Source: Rhodopirellula sp. (GTDB lineage Bacteria; Planctomycetota; Planctomycetia; Pirellulales; Pirellulaceae). Taken from it: a stretch of 50,951 nt of DNA. Positions 7,470 to 15,829 of the stretch are shown piece by piece. Where the stretch lies: assembly GCA_002690925.1 (NCBI GenBank), contig NZGD01000280.1, forward strand, positions 27,343 through 78,293. Reading direction: 5' to 3'. Under the pieces are notes generated by a model that was not told the DNA's origin, did not search any database, and saw only the letters and a list, made by a program, of their open reading frames with translations. The translations under genes and the position numbers were made by a program. The first letter of the stretch is position 1, and each line of letters starts with the position of its first letter.

Positions 7470-10215
7470 GACCGCGATCTCCGTCTACTTCGATGGTGTC
7501 ACCTGTCTTGATTCGTTGGGTGGCATCCTGAATTGCGACAGCAGTGGGAATCCCGTATTCACGCGCCAGAATTGCTCCGTGTGAGAGCATGCCCCCACGT
7601 TCCATCACCAATCCACTCACCAGAAACAGGATCGGCCCCCAGCCGGGGTCTGTCTGTCGAGTCACCAGAATGTCTCCTTGGGATACCTCGGCAAACTGAT
7701 CGGGGCTTGTTAGCACCACGGCTCGGCCAACGATACGACCACCACTGACACCCATACCGTCATTCCAGTTGCCATCCTCTGGCTGATCGGTGTGAGCTGT
7801 TTCATGGGGTTGCCAATACTCCCCTGCGGCAATTTCCAGACGATCAGGGGGGGTGAATTCACTCATTGAATCGAGTTCTGATCGCCGTAGGCTAGCGAGT
7901 TCGCCAATGTTGTTGGGTAGCATGCTGGATCCGGCAAGTAATTCTTCGATTTCCTGATGGGTCAAGAAGAAAATGTCATTGGGATGGTGGAGACGATTGT
8001 GTTTCGCCAGCCTGTCACCAATGGCAAGTGCTATCCGCCGAACTCTGCTGTAGAGCAGCGCCTGTTTTAGTCTCGCGCGTTCTCGGCAGGCAACGCTGCG
8101 TTGTGTCGCACGCAATAACCAGCTTGCGACGTGCTTCTTCCTTGGATAGGGCAGGCACCGTATTGCCCATCTTGGTTGCAGCTCATTCAGGATGCGTTGA
8201 GTCGTTTGTTCCCGAAGTTGTTGCTGGGTTTCAAGGTGCTCACGAGGTGATGGACCTTCAAGCTGAACAAAACTGCCCAGCACCGGAAGTAAGGTTGAAG
8301 GGGCTTCCTGATAAGACGCAGTGGTCAGCATCAATTCACCTGAGCACCGGAATCCCCAATTATCGAGAAAGTCCTGCAGCTCTCCCGCAATCTCTGTCAG
8401 GGATTCATCGGTTTCAATGCGTTGCCACAATCGCTCTGGTGATTCTTGCGAGAATGCCTCGGTCAAAGCTGCATTCTTTCGAATTGATCGGGAGATGTCC
8501 CATAACTTTTCGGTCGGCAGTCCACTGACAATGTCACACAGACCCGACAGCAAGCGGTTGACCATTGCACGATCGCCATCGCTTGTGAATTCTTTGGCCA
8601 GAAAACTACCCGTCAGGCGGTAATAGATCATGCTGGCGGCATCTGCCATGGCGGCATCTGTCCAATTGCTACGGATCGATATGAACCGCCGCCACAGGAG
8701 AAGAAGGTCCTGAGTGTTCAGCTTGGGAAGTTGTACGGGATCGGAATCTTTAGCGAATTCATCGAGCGTCACCTCGAATTCAGTTACCCCATGCTCCAAG
8801 TGCCGGAAGCGTTTGGCAGCCTTAAGTGCAATGAAAACCGTTTCCCAAAACTCGTGAAATTTTCCTCGCGAAAGTGATTTCCATGATGGGCTCTCGTGAT
8901 TTTTGGTCGTTGATTCTGAACCGACAAACTGATTGAATGAATCAGCAAGAAATTCCCCGAACGGTACGGCACGCAGCACGGCGTGGATATTGGACAAGTT
9001 GTAGTACATTCGTCCAGCGTGCGTACCAATGATATTTCGTAATGGATATTCCATTGAGTCAATGCGAGTTTTCGCTACGCCAAATGAAACAGCCATATTC
9101 CGGAAATAGTGGTAGTAGCCGCGAGATGCGATGGAGTACAGCAGTGGGCAGATTGGGTCCGGGAAGTTCTCGTTCACATTGGCGTTGGACCAAATCACGC
9201 ACGGTTTAGGCTTTTCCATCGTTGTGATGGGGCGACTCTGGAGAATGTGGATCGCATTTGCTTGGTCTACACTCCATTCAATGTCCTGTGGGTGACCAAA
9301 TTGCTTTTCGAGTTGACGTCCTTTGTGGGCCAGTTGCCGGATGAGAAGCGGGGACAATCGGTCTGACCCACCTGCGATGGGTGCCTTGGAAACCACTTCT
9401 TCTGGAGTCAAACTGGAATCGCTCTCTGTGGTTTTCTGCTGGCTCACAGGAAGGGATGCGTTTGCATTTGCGTTTTCGTTGAGAATCTTGCCATCCGGAT
9501 CCAACACCAAGCTGGTTGGAGTGATTTCGCCAGACACCAACTGTTCCCCCAGGCCTTTACAGTATTCCAGTACCAGTTCGTTGGTTGCAGAGGATTGGAC
9601 GTTGCGAGTGAACAAGACACCAGAATAACCTGCATCAACCTGTTTCTGAATAATGACCCCCATTGAACTCAGTTGCACCTTGCGCGCAAGTTGATAGGAC
9701 AATGCACGGTGCGACCAATAGGATGCCCAGCATTGCAAGACAGCATTGCCAAGGTCTGGCAGGTTGCTGATGCCGAGAAATGTATCAAGTTGGCCGGCAA
9801 ATGCTGCATCGTCAGAGTCTTCGCCGCAGGCAGAACTGCGCACGGCAACAGGCCCATGCTCAAGCAGGGGGGAAGCCATCTCGCTGAGATGCTCCGTGAA
9901 TGCTGCAGGGAATGTGATATCCATAATGCGGGCTTCGATGTCACGGGACGCGTCTGAGACCTCCGTCAGATTTTCCAGGACTAAACCACGGACTCTTGTA
10001 TTGATGAAATCTTGTGTGCCATGTTCTCGCAGTGTTTCAATGAAGAAGTTGCCCGCAATCACAACCCCATCGGGTACCGGGTGCCCGAGACGCGCCATGT
10101 CACCAAGTCTGCACGCTTTTTCTCCATGGGTTGTTGCTTCGGTGACATCCAATAAAGGCTGGATGCAACGACTGGCAACAGATACGGGGAGTGGTTCAGG
10201 CTGATGCGTGTTCAT
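7450..10215 (-). CDS. PEP synthase/pyruvate phosphate dikinase-like protein (lipid operon)
   Basis: This 921-residue soluble protein has two diagnostic ends. The N-terminal ATP-grasp PPDK_N domain (about residues 20-340) includes KACRLGDMARLGHPVPDG, VRSSACGEDSDDAAFAGQ and HPQDIEWSVD. The C-terminal PEP-utilising mobile domain (about 830-920) has the phosphohistidine motif GGMLSHGAILARE with catalytic His879. The centre (about 345-820) begins VIWSNANVNENFPDPICP and resembles the middle of rifampicin-phosphotransferase-like dikinases rather than a PEP/pyruvate TIM barrel. I therefore read it as an ATP-dependent dikinase that carries phosphate on His and phosphorylates some acceptor, not as a normal PEP synthase. 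It sits 15 bp after the CarS-like gene and overlaps the UbiA-like gene by 20 bp. This suggests the acceptor is a lipid-pathway intermediate; that part is inference. Confidence 0.85.
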   Translation of the reverse strand: MNTHQPEPLPVSVASRCIQPLLDVTEATTHGEKACRLGDMARLGHPVPDGVVIAGNFFIETLREHGTQDFINTRVRGLVLENLTEVSDASRDIEARIMDITFPAAFTEHLSEMASPLLEHGPVAVRSSACGEDSDDAAFAGQLDTFLGISNLPDLGNAVLQCWASYWSHRALSYQLARKVQLSSMGVIIQKQVDAGYSGVLFTRNVQSSATNELVLEYCKGLGEQLVSGEITPTSLVLDPDGKILNENANANASLPVSQQKTTESDSSLTPEEVVSKAPIAGGSDRLSPLLIRQLAHKGRQLEKQFGHPQDIEWSVDQANAIHILQSRPITTMEKPKPCVIWSNANVNENFPDPICPLLYSIASRGYYHYFRNMAVSFGVAKTRIDSMEYPLRNIIGTHAGRMYYNLSNIHAVLRAVPFGEFLADSFNQFVGSESTTKNHESPSWKSLSRGKFHEFWETVFIALKAAKRFRHLEHGVTEFEVTLDEFAKDSDPVQLPKLNTQDLLLLWRRFISIRSNWTDAAMADAASMIYYRLTGSFLAKEFTSDGDRAMVNRLLSGLCDIVSGLPTEKLWDISRSIRKNAALTEAFSQESPERLWQRIETDESLTEIAGELQDFLDNWGFRCSGELMLTTASYQEAPSTLLPVLGSFVQLEGPSPREHLETQQQLREQTTQRILNELQPRWAIRCLPYPRKKHVASWLLRATQRSVACRERARLKQALLYSRVRRIALAIGDRLAKHNRLHHPNDIFFLTHQEIEELLAGSSMLPNNIGELASLRRSELDSMSEFTPPDRLEIAAGEYWQPHETAHTDQPEDGNWNDGMGVSGGRIVGRAVVLTSPDQFAEVSQGDILVTRQTDPGWGPILFLVSGLVMERGGMLSHGAILAREYGIPTAVAIQDATQRIKTGDTIEVDGDRGRVEILS

Positions 10216-10230
10216 TGATTTTTGTTGTTT

Positions 10231-10809
10231 CTACGCAGCGCGCGTCCGGAGTCCCATGTGCTTGAGCACAACATTGAAAACGTAATGCATGAGACCACCC
10301 AAGATCAGCAAGCTGACGACCGAACTCAGCGGCACTGAAACAAAGATCCAGATTGCGAGCAGGCCGCCCACAATTGAGTCAATTTGATCCAGGATGAAAC
10401 AGACCCCACGCATTAGCGGGCTTTTAGCAGGTTCACCCGGGGCAATGTTGAGTCGACGTTTGGCAAATGAGTTGGGAAGCTCGACAATCATGAAGCCCAA
10501 TCCAGTCCAGCATCCAAGTAGAAAATACTCTGCTAGCGTAATTGGCCATAAATGTAGTTTCTCTTTAAGCAAGATTCGCATGGCAGCGTATACGATAAGA
10601 AAGCACAGCCCAGTGGCTGGAACCATGAAGACGAAGCCTCTCCACGTCTTGTTTTCACCAAAGATCGGTTTGTTTTTGAGTGTATACCCACCGTCGATGG
10701 CCGTACTGAAACGTTTGGAAAACGAACTACGCATCCAGCAAGTTTGTCCAACGCCTGCCATTAGAAGTGACAAGAATAGAAAAACGGTACAGTGCAGCGG
10801 ATCTGGCAT
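10231..10809 (-). CDS. CarS-like CDP-archaeol synthase family protein (CTP-dependent lipid activation)
   Basis: An integral membrane protein of about 192 residues with five or so helices. It carries the family's landmarks in order: KPIFGENKTWRGF, then LPNSFAKRRLNIAPGEP, then DQIDSIVGG. The archaeal enzyme CarS (DUF46) uses CTP to convert unsaturated archaetidic acid to CDP-archaeol, analogous to CdsA acting on phosphatidic acid; bacterial homologues exist without proven substrates. The ATG at 10809 is preferred because it begins just before the first helix and lies 25 bp after the stop of the fusion gene. The frame is open to 10884, which would overlap that gene by 50 bp. The operon context (acyltransferase upstream, dikinase and UbiA-like downstream) supports a lipid-activation role. 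Confidence 0.85.
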   Translation of the reverse strand: MPDPLHCTVFLFLSLLMAGVGQTCWMRSSFSKRFSTAIDGGYTLKNKPIFGENKTWRGFVFMVPATGLCFLIVYAAMRILLKEKLHLWPITLAEYFLLGCWTGLGFMIVELPNSFAKRRLNIAPGEPAKSPLMRGVCFILDQIDSIVGGLLAIWIFVSVPLSSVVSLLILGGLMHYVFNVVLKHMGLRTRAA

Positions 10810-10834
10810 CGGGCTCAGGTCGATGGATTGGGGG

Positions 10835-13078
10835 TTAAAAATGGAATCCGGTCTCGTCCCGATTCTGGAACAGCAGGATTTCACCGGGGACCGCCTTTGC
10901 TGCGAGTATCCACTTCCACCAACGAATGCAGTTCAGCGTTTCGCGAGCCTGAAGTTGGTGCAGATGATAGCCAGGAACTCGTGGCAAGATGTGGTGCAAG
11001 CCGTGCGCATCAAAATTCAGTAGAATCAGACGGGCGAACCACGTCGGAAATGTCAGCGAACGTGTAAACACTTCCTGTTGTTTTGGCGTGAAGGGACGAA
11101 CTGCGTCGCCTTCAGAAAGTTTCATTGGGATGTGGGTGTGTTGGCTCAGAATCAAAAGGTCTTGTAGTGCGAAGCTGATGAGCAAGCCCAGACCGAAGGT
11201 GGTGAGCATGGTGGATGCTCCGACAGTGATCGTGATTGCTGTGTAAGCCAACAGGTAAGCCACGATATTGGTGGTTACCAGTCGCTTTTGCCGCGATCGT
11301 TGGAACATTTTCCTCAGACGCGGCAGATTCCAATAGTTGTTCCATCGGTAAAGCGATGCAAAGAGAGGTATCCACAATCGCCAGCAAAGGTTGATTACAA
11401 GGCGCTCCACTCCTCGAAGTTGACGCGGGACCAATGTTTCGGTGGTCACATCAAGGTCTTGCCAACCGGTCCAGTAGTGATGCTTGGCGTGAACAAGACG
11501 CCAGCAGTCCCCCGGGATCAAGGCGAAAAAGCCGGCGATATAACAGATCCACCGATTCAGCCAGCGGGACTGGAACATCGTCTTGTGTCCCGCTTCGTGC
11601 AAGATCGCAAACCACTGAATGAATGTGATTGATAGAAGGAGTTGGCCGAGCAACCAGCCCCACATGTTCGATGACAGGCTGAGCGTGATCGAAACGGTCG
11701 TAAGCATGATGGCACAGGTGAAGTAAAAAATGCCGAGACCGTTGTTTGGCTTAAGGGCGTTTATGTCAACGGGGTAGTTCTCGGCATCCGTGGTGGCTTT
11801 GGCAGTATTGTGCGTCATGTGGTTTACGGCTTCAGGCCGAGTGTCTGTGGCAGTGCTGACGTTTTCTGGTTGGCGATCGGCACTTTCGTGGCAATCATTG
11901 TCGTGGCGGTAGGAATAGCTGGCTACTTCCTGACGGGAGGACGACAGGTGGTGCCGGATGCTGGTTTTGTGTTCTGGGTGTGAGTTTGCTGTGACCAATG
12001 GAGTACTAAGTATTTGATCATCAGGTCGGGTGAAGGATTCGGTTTTGAGTGTGGTTTCTCGATCTGTAAAGCAGCTTTGGATTTGTTGCATGCACAGCTT
12101 CGTTGAGATCGTATCCGGCTTTGGTATCGATGGTAGGATCGTCAAGGTGATGACGCCGGGGCGGACATTGAGCAGGCTTCTTCTGCGTGGTAGCACTTCC
12201 TCCGCTCCGTGGATAATGACGGGTTGAAGGGGAACGCCAGTCTGTTGTGCGAGTAAAGCAGCGCCGCGACGGAATGGTAGCAGGGATGTCGAACGTGTGC
12301 CTTCGGGGTAGATGACCAGCCACTTGCCAGCCTGAAGCGTTTCCCTGCTGGCAGAGAGGCTTTGGGCAATGTCACGGCCAAGGACTGGCACGCTGCCCAT
12401 CTTTCGTAAAACGCGATTCAAACCTGGATACTTGAAGTACTTGGCGTTTGCCACAAACGCCAGTGGAATATCAAGGCTGTCGATCAGTGCAATTTGGTCA
12501 AACCAGGATGAGTGATTCGCAATGATGATCGTGTTGGTGTCGTCTTTGAGATTGTCAAAACCCTGCAGCTTCACATGTACACCAAAAGCACGCATCGAGA
12601 TCCGCGCTGTCTTCTTTAGCCTTTTCTGGAATCTCTCCTGGGTCTCCCATGGGTCCAAGAGTGGTAGCAATAAAAGGTAATAACAGAAACTTCCGTAATA
12701 GGTCGTGAATCCAAAAAGCTGGCGAATACGCAGGAGCATGAATTGCAACGTTACAGAAGTAGCGAGTGATATGGAAATCTGGTTACTGGGCGTGCAGGAC
12801 AGGCCTAAATCATCGGGCAATAGCGGGCAGTTCGTTGTTCTAAGCCGAGGGGTGGGCGTATCAATGAACAGATGCTCGTGAATGAAACAATGAATGTAGC
12901 TTTTTTTGACGGCGCGAAGTGCATCTATGATATGAAATACTGATTGGGTTTGTCGTTCCAGTTCGGGAAAACGATTTGATTGGTCAAGCCAGTGCTGATG
13001 AAGTGGGGGATTCAGTGCTGATGCACGTAGGGGATTCAGTGCTGGCAGCAGGAAGGACCCGTTTGCCAGAAAACGCAT
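10835..13078 (-). CDS. Fused 1-acylglycerol-3-phosphate acyltransferase (PlsC-type) and fatty acid desaturase
   Basis: A single uninterrupted 747-codon frame joins two lipid enzymes. The N-terminal part (about 114-340) is a PlsC acyltransferase with NHSSWFD (His189, Asp194) and YPEGTR (257-262). A polar, His/Thr-rich linker (about 341-440) leads to a membrane desaturase with three di-iron histidine boxes: HEAGH (494-498), HAKHH (530-534) and HGLHH (692-696), plus hydrophobic helices at about 447-490, 510-525 and 600-645. The PlsC homology begins near Met114, so translation may start at 12739; residues 1-113 show no family match and hold an 8-residue repeat. An internal Met421 could start a separate desaturase. 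It is the first gene of the minus-strand lipid operon. Confidence 0.87.
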   Translation of the reverse strand: MRFLANGSFLLPALNPLRASALNPPLHQHWLDQSNRFPELERQTQSVFHIIDALRAVKKSYIHCFIHEHLFIDTPTPRLRTTNCPLLPDDLGLSCTPSNQISISLATSVTLQFMLLRIRQLFGFTTYYGSFCYYLLLLPLLDPWETQERFQKRLKKTARISMRAFGVHVKLQGFDNLKDDTNTIIIANHSSWFDQIALIDSLDIPLAFVANAKYFKYPGLNRVLRKMGSVPVLGRDIAQSLSASRETLQAGKWLVIYPEGTRSTSLLPFRRGAALLAQQTGVPLQPVIIHGAEEVLPRRRSLLNVRPGVITLTILPSIPKPDTISTKLCMQQIQSCFTDRETTLKTESFTRPDDQILSTPLVTANSHPEHKTSIRHHLSSSRQEVASYSYRHDNDCHESADRQPENVSTATDTRPEAVNHMTHNTAKATTDAENYPVDINALKPNNGLGIFYFTCAIMLTTVSITLSLSSNMWGWLLGQLLLSITFIQWFAILHEAGHKTMFQSRWLNRWICYIAGFFALIPGDCWRLVHAKHHYWTGWQDLDVTTETLVPRQLRGVERLVINLCWRLWIPLFASLYRWNNYWNLPRLRKMFQRSRQKRLVTTNIVAYLLAYTAITITVGASTMLTTFGLGLLISFALQDLLILSQHTHIPMKLSEGDAVRPFTPKQQEVFTRSLTFPTWFARLILLNFDAHGLHHILPRVPGYHLHQLQARETLNCIRWWKWILAAKAVPGEILLFQNRDETGFHF
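13006..13053. repeat. 24-bp spaced direct repeat in the N-terminal extension of the acyltransferase-desaturase frame
   Basis: The 15-base word GGGGATTCAGTGCTG occurs at 13006-13020 and again at 13030-13044, a 24-bp period that keeps frame. On the minus strand it would encode a repeated S-A-L-N-P element in the doubtful N-terminal extension of the fusion protein. It may indicate that this stretch is non-coding leader. Confidence 0.75.
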
Positions 13079-13433
13079 CGCGAAACATTGCTTTTAACGA
13101 AGTCCATGGTTCTCTGTTAATCACTTCCCACGACTAGTAAAGTTGTTTTCTCCGCAGCACATTGCGTTAGCCGTGCTGGCAACTGTTGTGCGATAACTGG
13201 ACAAATGATCCGTGAAGTGGTGTGCGACCTCGTTTGGCTTACTTGAGAAGTCAGTGTGTTACATTGGAGTATGGTCGAAGTTTCCGGACTAAATATTTAC
13301 CTGATGAACTTCGTGGAGGTGCAGGCAAAAATAGATGTTTTGCTGACTTCATGATGGGGGTTTTGTTTGTGATTGTGCTTCCAGAAGATTGTTTTTCAGT
13401 CAGGGAGCTGGGTTTTGTTGAGTCAGGGATTTC
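13079..13433. promoter_or_regulatory. Divergent control region of the lipid island
   Basis: This 355-bp gap separates the five-gene minus operon from the plus-strand desaturase arm, so promoters for both must lie in or close to it. I found no convincing sigma-70 hexamer pair or clear operator palindrome. A 71-codon frame (13222-13437) runs into the desaturase start but has no recognisable content. If the minus gene actually starts at 12739 the region is about 695 bp. Confidence 0.45.
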
Positions 13434-14504
13434 GTGATGTCAGGAAATAAAACTATCTCGTACGAGCATCGGGTTGTTGCTGCTGAGTTGCGGCAGCAAG
13501 CCATGGAATTCGAAACTCCGTCGAATCTCAAAGCGAGTTGGCAGTTGCTGAATTCCTTGGTTTTGTTCATCACCTTGTGGGTACTGATGTATTTCCTTCG
13601 CGATGTGTCTTGGTGGATTGTGTCGCCGCTCGCTGTTCTTGCGGGTGTTGTTCTGATCCGAATCTTCATCATCTTTCATGACTGTGGGCATGGTGTGTTC
13701 TTTAGCTCAATGCGAGCGAATCATTGGGTGGGTTTTTTTTGTGGCTTGCTGGTATTTACACCGTATCGGCAATGGCATCGCGAACACGCGGATCATCATG
13801 CCACCACCGGAAATCTTGATGGGCGTGGGCCCGGGGAAGTTTGGACAATGACAGTCGATGAATACGTGGGGGCACCACTCTGGAAACAACGACTTTACCG
13901 GATGATGCGGAATCCGTTCTTTCTGTTTGGAGTTGTTCCGGGTTTATTCTTTGTTGTGCTACAGCGATTGCCCGTGCGTGCGTCTTCTCGACAGCTCAAG
14001 CAGTCCGTTTGGATCATGAATATTGCTGCCGCCACCTATGTCTCGCTTATGATGGCAGTGTTCGGTGTCGGTGCTTATCTGTTGATTCAGGCCATCGTGA
14101 TTGCGGTGGCAGGGGGGGCGGGATTTTGGCTTTTCTATGTGCAGCACCAGTTTGAAACGGTGCTGTGGACACGAAGTGAAAATTGGGACTATACCAACGC
14201 TGCTTTGGAGGGCAGTTCGTATTACAAGCTGCCGCGATTGCTGCAGTGGTGTACGGGGAATATCGGATTTCACCATGTACATCATCTCTTTCCACGAATT
14301 CCCAACTACCATCTGGAAAAATGCCACAATGCGTTGCCTGTATTGCAGCAGGTTCCCGTGATCACTTTGGCATCCAGTTTTGGTACGCTCAAACTAAAAT
14401 TGTGGGATGAGTGCTCTCATCGTCTGGTGCGATTTTGTGATGTTCAGAATTTGGACCGAGAACAACAGGGGCTTAGCAAGTCGATCGTCGCTAAGGAGTG
14501 TTGA
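13434..14504 (+). CDS. Membrane fatty acid desaturase (omega-6/Delta-12 type)
   Basis: A 356-residue integral membrane di-iron enzyme. All three histidine boxes are present: HDCGH (82-86), HREHADHH (115-122) and HHVHHLFPRIPNYHL (280-294), with an extra QHQFE at 237-241. The HDCGH first box and the terminal LFPRIPNYHL are typical of acyl-lipid Delta-12/omega-6 desaturases. The enzyme would introduce a double bond into a lipid-bound acyl chain using O2 and reduced ferredoxin or cytochrome. Two in-frame starts are adjacent, GTG at 13434 and ATG at 13437. It begins the plus-strand arm of the lipid island, divergent from the acyltransferase-desaturase fusion. The position of desaturation cannot be read from sequence. 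Confidence 0.92.
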   Translation: MMSGNKTISYEHRVVAAELRQQAMEFETPSNLKASWQLLNSLVLFITLWVLMYFLRDVSWWIVSPLAVLAGVVLIRIFIIFHDCGHGVFFSSMRANHWVGFFCGLLVFTPYRQWHREHADHHATTGNLDGRGPGEVWTMTVDEYVGAPLWKQRLYRMMRNPFFLFGVVPGLFFVVLQRLPVRASSRQLKQSVWIMNIAAATYVSLMMAVFGVGAYLLIQAIVIAVAGGAGFWLFYVQHQFETVLWTRSENWDYTNAALEGSSYYKLPRLLQWCTGNIGFHHVHHLFPRIPNYHLEKCHNALPVLQQVPVITLASSFGTLKLKLWDECSHRLVRFCDVQNLDREQQGLSKSIVAKEC

Positions 14505-14718
14505 GGCTGGTGCAATGGTGGCTGCATGAGTTGTTGCACGATGAGTTGTGTTCGGTGGCGTTGATTCGAACTTGTGGGAGGTGTAGCAATGTGCTCCGTT
14601 ATGTACTCGGGTGCTCGAGTATGCGATAGGATGTCAGTTCAGGACGCAGGCAGAGAGAGGCGTAGAAGGTACGTCGCTTTGGTTACATAGCATCGCCAAT
14701 TCACTTAAGGTTGGAATC

Positions 14719-15522
14719 GTGTTGATGGCTAAGAAAGAACAACCACAAACAAGTGAATCTTCTGATAAGCGGTCGTCGTGGACCGTACGCAAGGTTGTTG
14801 TCGCAGGTATCGGGACACTCATGTTGCTGACGGGTGCAACGCTCATGTTGTTGGTTTCAATTTTCACGCTGTTCCAGACCCGACGTTTTTGCAGCGAAGG
14901 GATCGCCAGTCGGATGGCTAGGGTGGCAGTCTGGTTAAGTGGCGTTAGGATTGCTGAGCATCACTCTGAGCCGCTTCCAGAAACCCAGACCGTATACATT
15001 TCCAATCACACAGCCACTTTGGACATTTTTGTGGTGACCGCGCTGGCGTTGCCACGCGCCCGTTATTTCCTGAGTGGATTCCTGCGAAAGATTCTGCCCT
15101 TTGGATTGATTGGTTACTTGATTGGTGTTTTCTGGACTGTCCCGTATAAATTTGCAGACAAGCGTCGTCAAATTTTTCAAAGGGCGGAAAGTACGCTCCG
15201 AGAGACGGGTGATTCAGTCTATCTGTCACCCGAAGGAGGGCGGATTTGTTCCGGAGAAATCGGGCACTTCAATCGTGGTGCCTTTCACTTGGCGACGAAT
15301 TTGAAGGTTGATATCTGCCCGATTTTTGTTCACATACCTACGGCGATGGATGCCGGCATGAATCTGGTATCTGAATCGGGTGTGGTAGACGTTTATTTTT
15401 TGCCAAGGATCTCCACGTCTGAGTGGACGTTAGGGGATTTGGATGAAAATCGAGATGCGGTAAGGCAGGTATATGTGGATTTTCATTCAACCTTAAAGCA
15501 CCGGTCGCAAACTGGTTCTTGA
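14719..15522 (+). CDS. PlsC-type lysophospholipid acyltransferase
   Basis: A protein of about 267 residues with one N-terminal membrane helix (VVVAGIGTLMLLTGATLMLLVSI, split here only by description). The acyltransferase motifs follow: NHTATLD (the HX4D catalytic pair) and SPEGGRICSGEIGHFNRGAF, a variant of the usual EGTRS block with Gly in place of Thr. The family acylates lysophosphatidic acid or related lysolipids at the inner membrane. The GTG at 14719 is preferred because AAGG lies 8 bp upstream; an ATG at 14725 is two codons later, and the frame is open back to 14611. It follows the desaturase by 214 bp on the same strand. The EGGR variant may mean an unusual acceptor. Confidence 0.85.
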   Translation: MLMAKKEQPQTSESSDKRSSWTVRKVVVAGIGTLMLLTGATLMLLVSIFTLFQTRRFCSEGIASRMARVAVWLSGVRIAEHHSEPLPETQTVYISNHTATLDIFVVTALALPRARYFLSGFLRKILPFGLIGYLIGVFWTVPYKFADKRRQIFQRAESTLRETGDSVYLSPEGGRICSGEIGHFNRGAFHLATNLKVDICPIFVHIPTAMDAGMNLVSESGVVDVYFLPRISTSEWTLGDLDENRDAVRQVYVDFHSTLKHRSQTGS

Positions 15523-15829
15523 AGCGCACTTAGCTGTGATCAATAGCAACAAGTTCTCTTATTCCGGGCTGGAGGGATATTCTGGCCCGCCGATAAAGGT
15601 AGCAAAATACAAACCAGGCCTTTGCCTGTGAACTTAGACAGCAAATTCAGATATGTTGTGTGTGCATGTGGTACATTCCGATCTGGAATTGGCCGTGTGC
15701 GATCAAGGCCTGTTCCCCAAAGGGTATTGAGATGATTTTGTAGTTGGTTGCGGCTTGTGGAAGCCGATCTGGTTCAGGCAGGAATGACCAGAGCAGGTGC
15801 TGCTTGTGCTCTTTTGCGAGGATTTCCCT
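15523..15829. other. Intergenic region between PlsC and the small membrane protein gene
   Basis: About 307 bases with no recognisable gene, repeat or RNA. A weak CGGGC...GCCCG inverted repeat occurs near 15567-15591 without a T tract. A separate promoter for the radical SAM arm could lie here, but I cannot identify it. Confidence 0.35.

Noticed and set aside
13222..13437. 71-codon plus-strand frame running into the desaturase start
   Set aside because: It starts with GTG without a ribosome site, has no recognisable motif and ends by chance at the desaturase start; more likely leader DNA.
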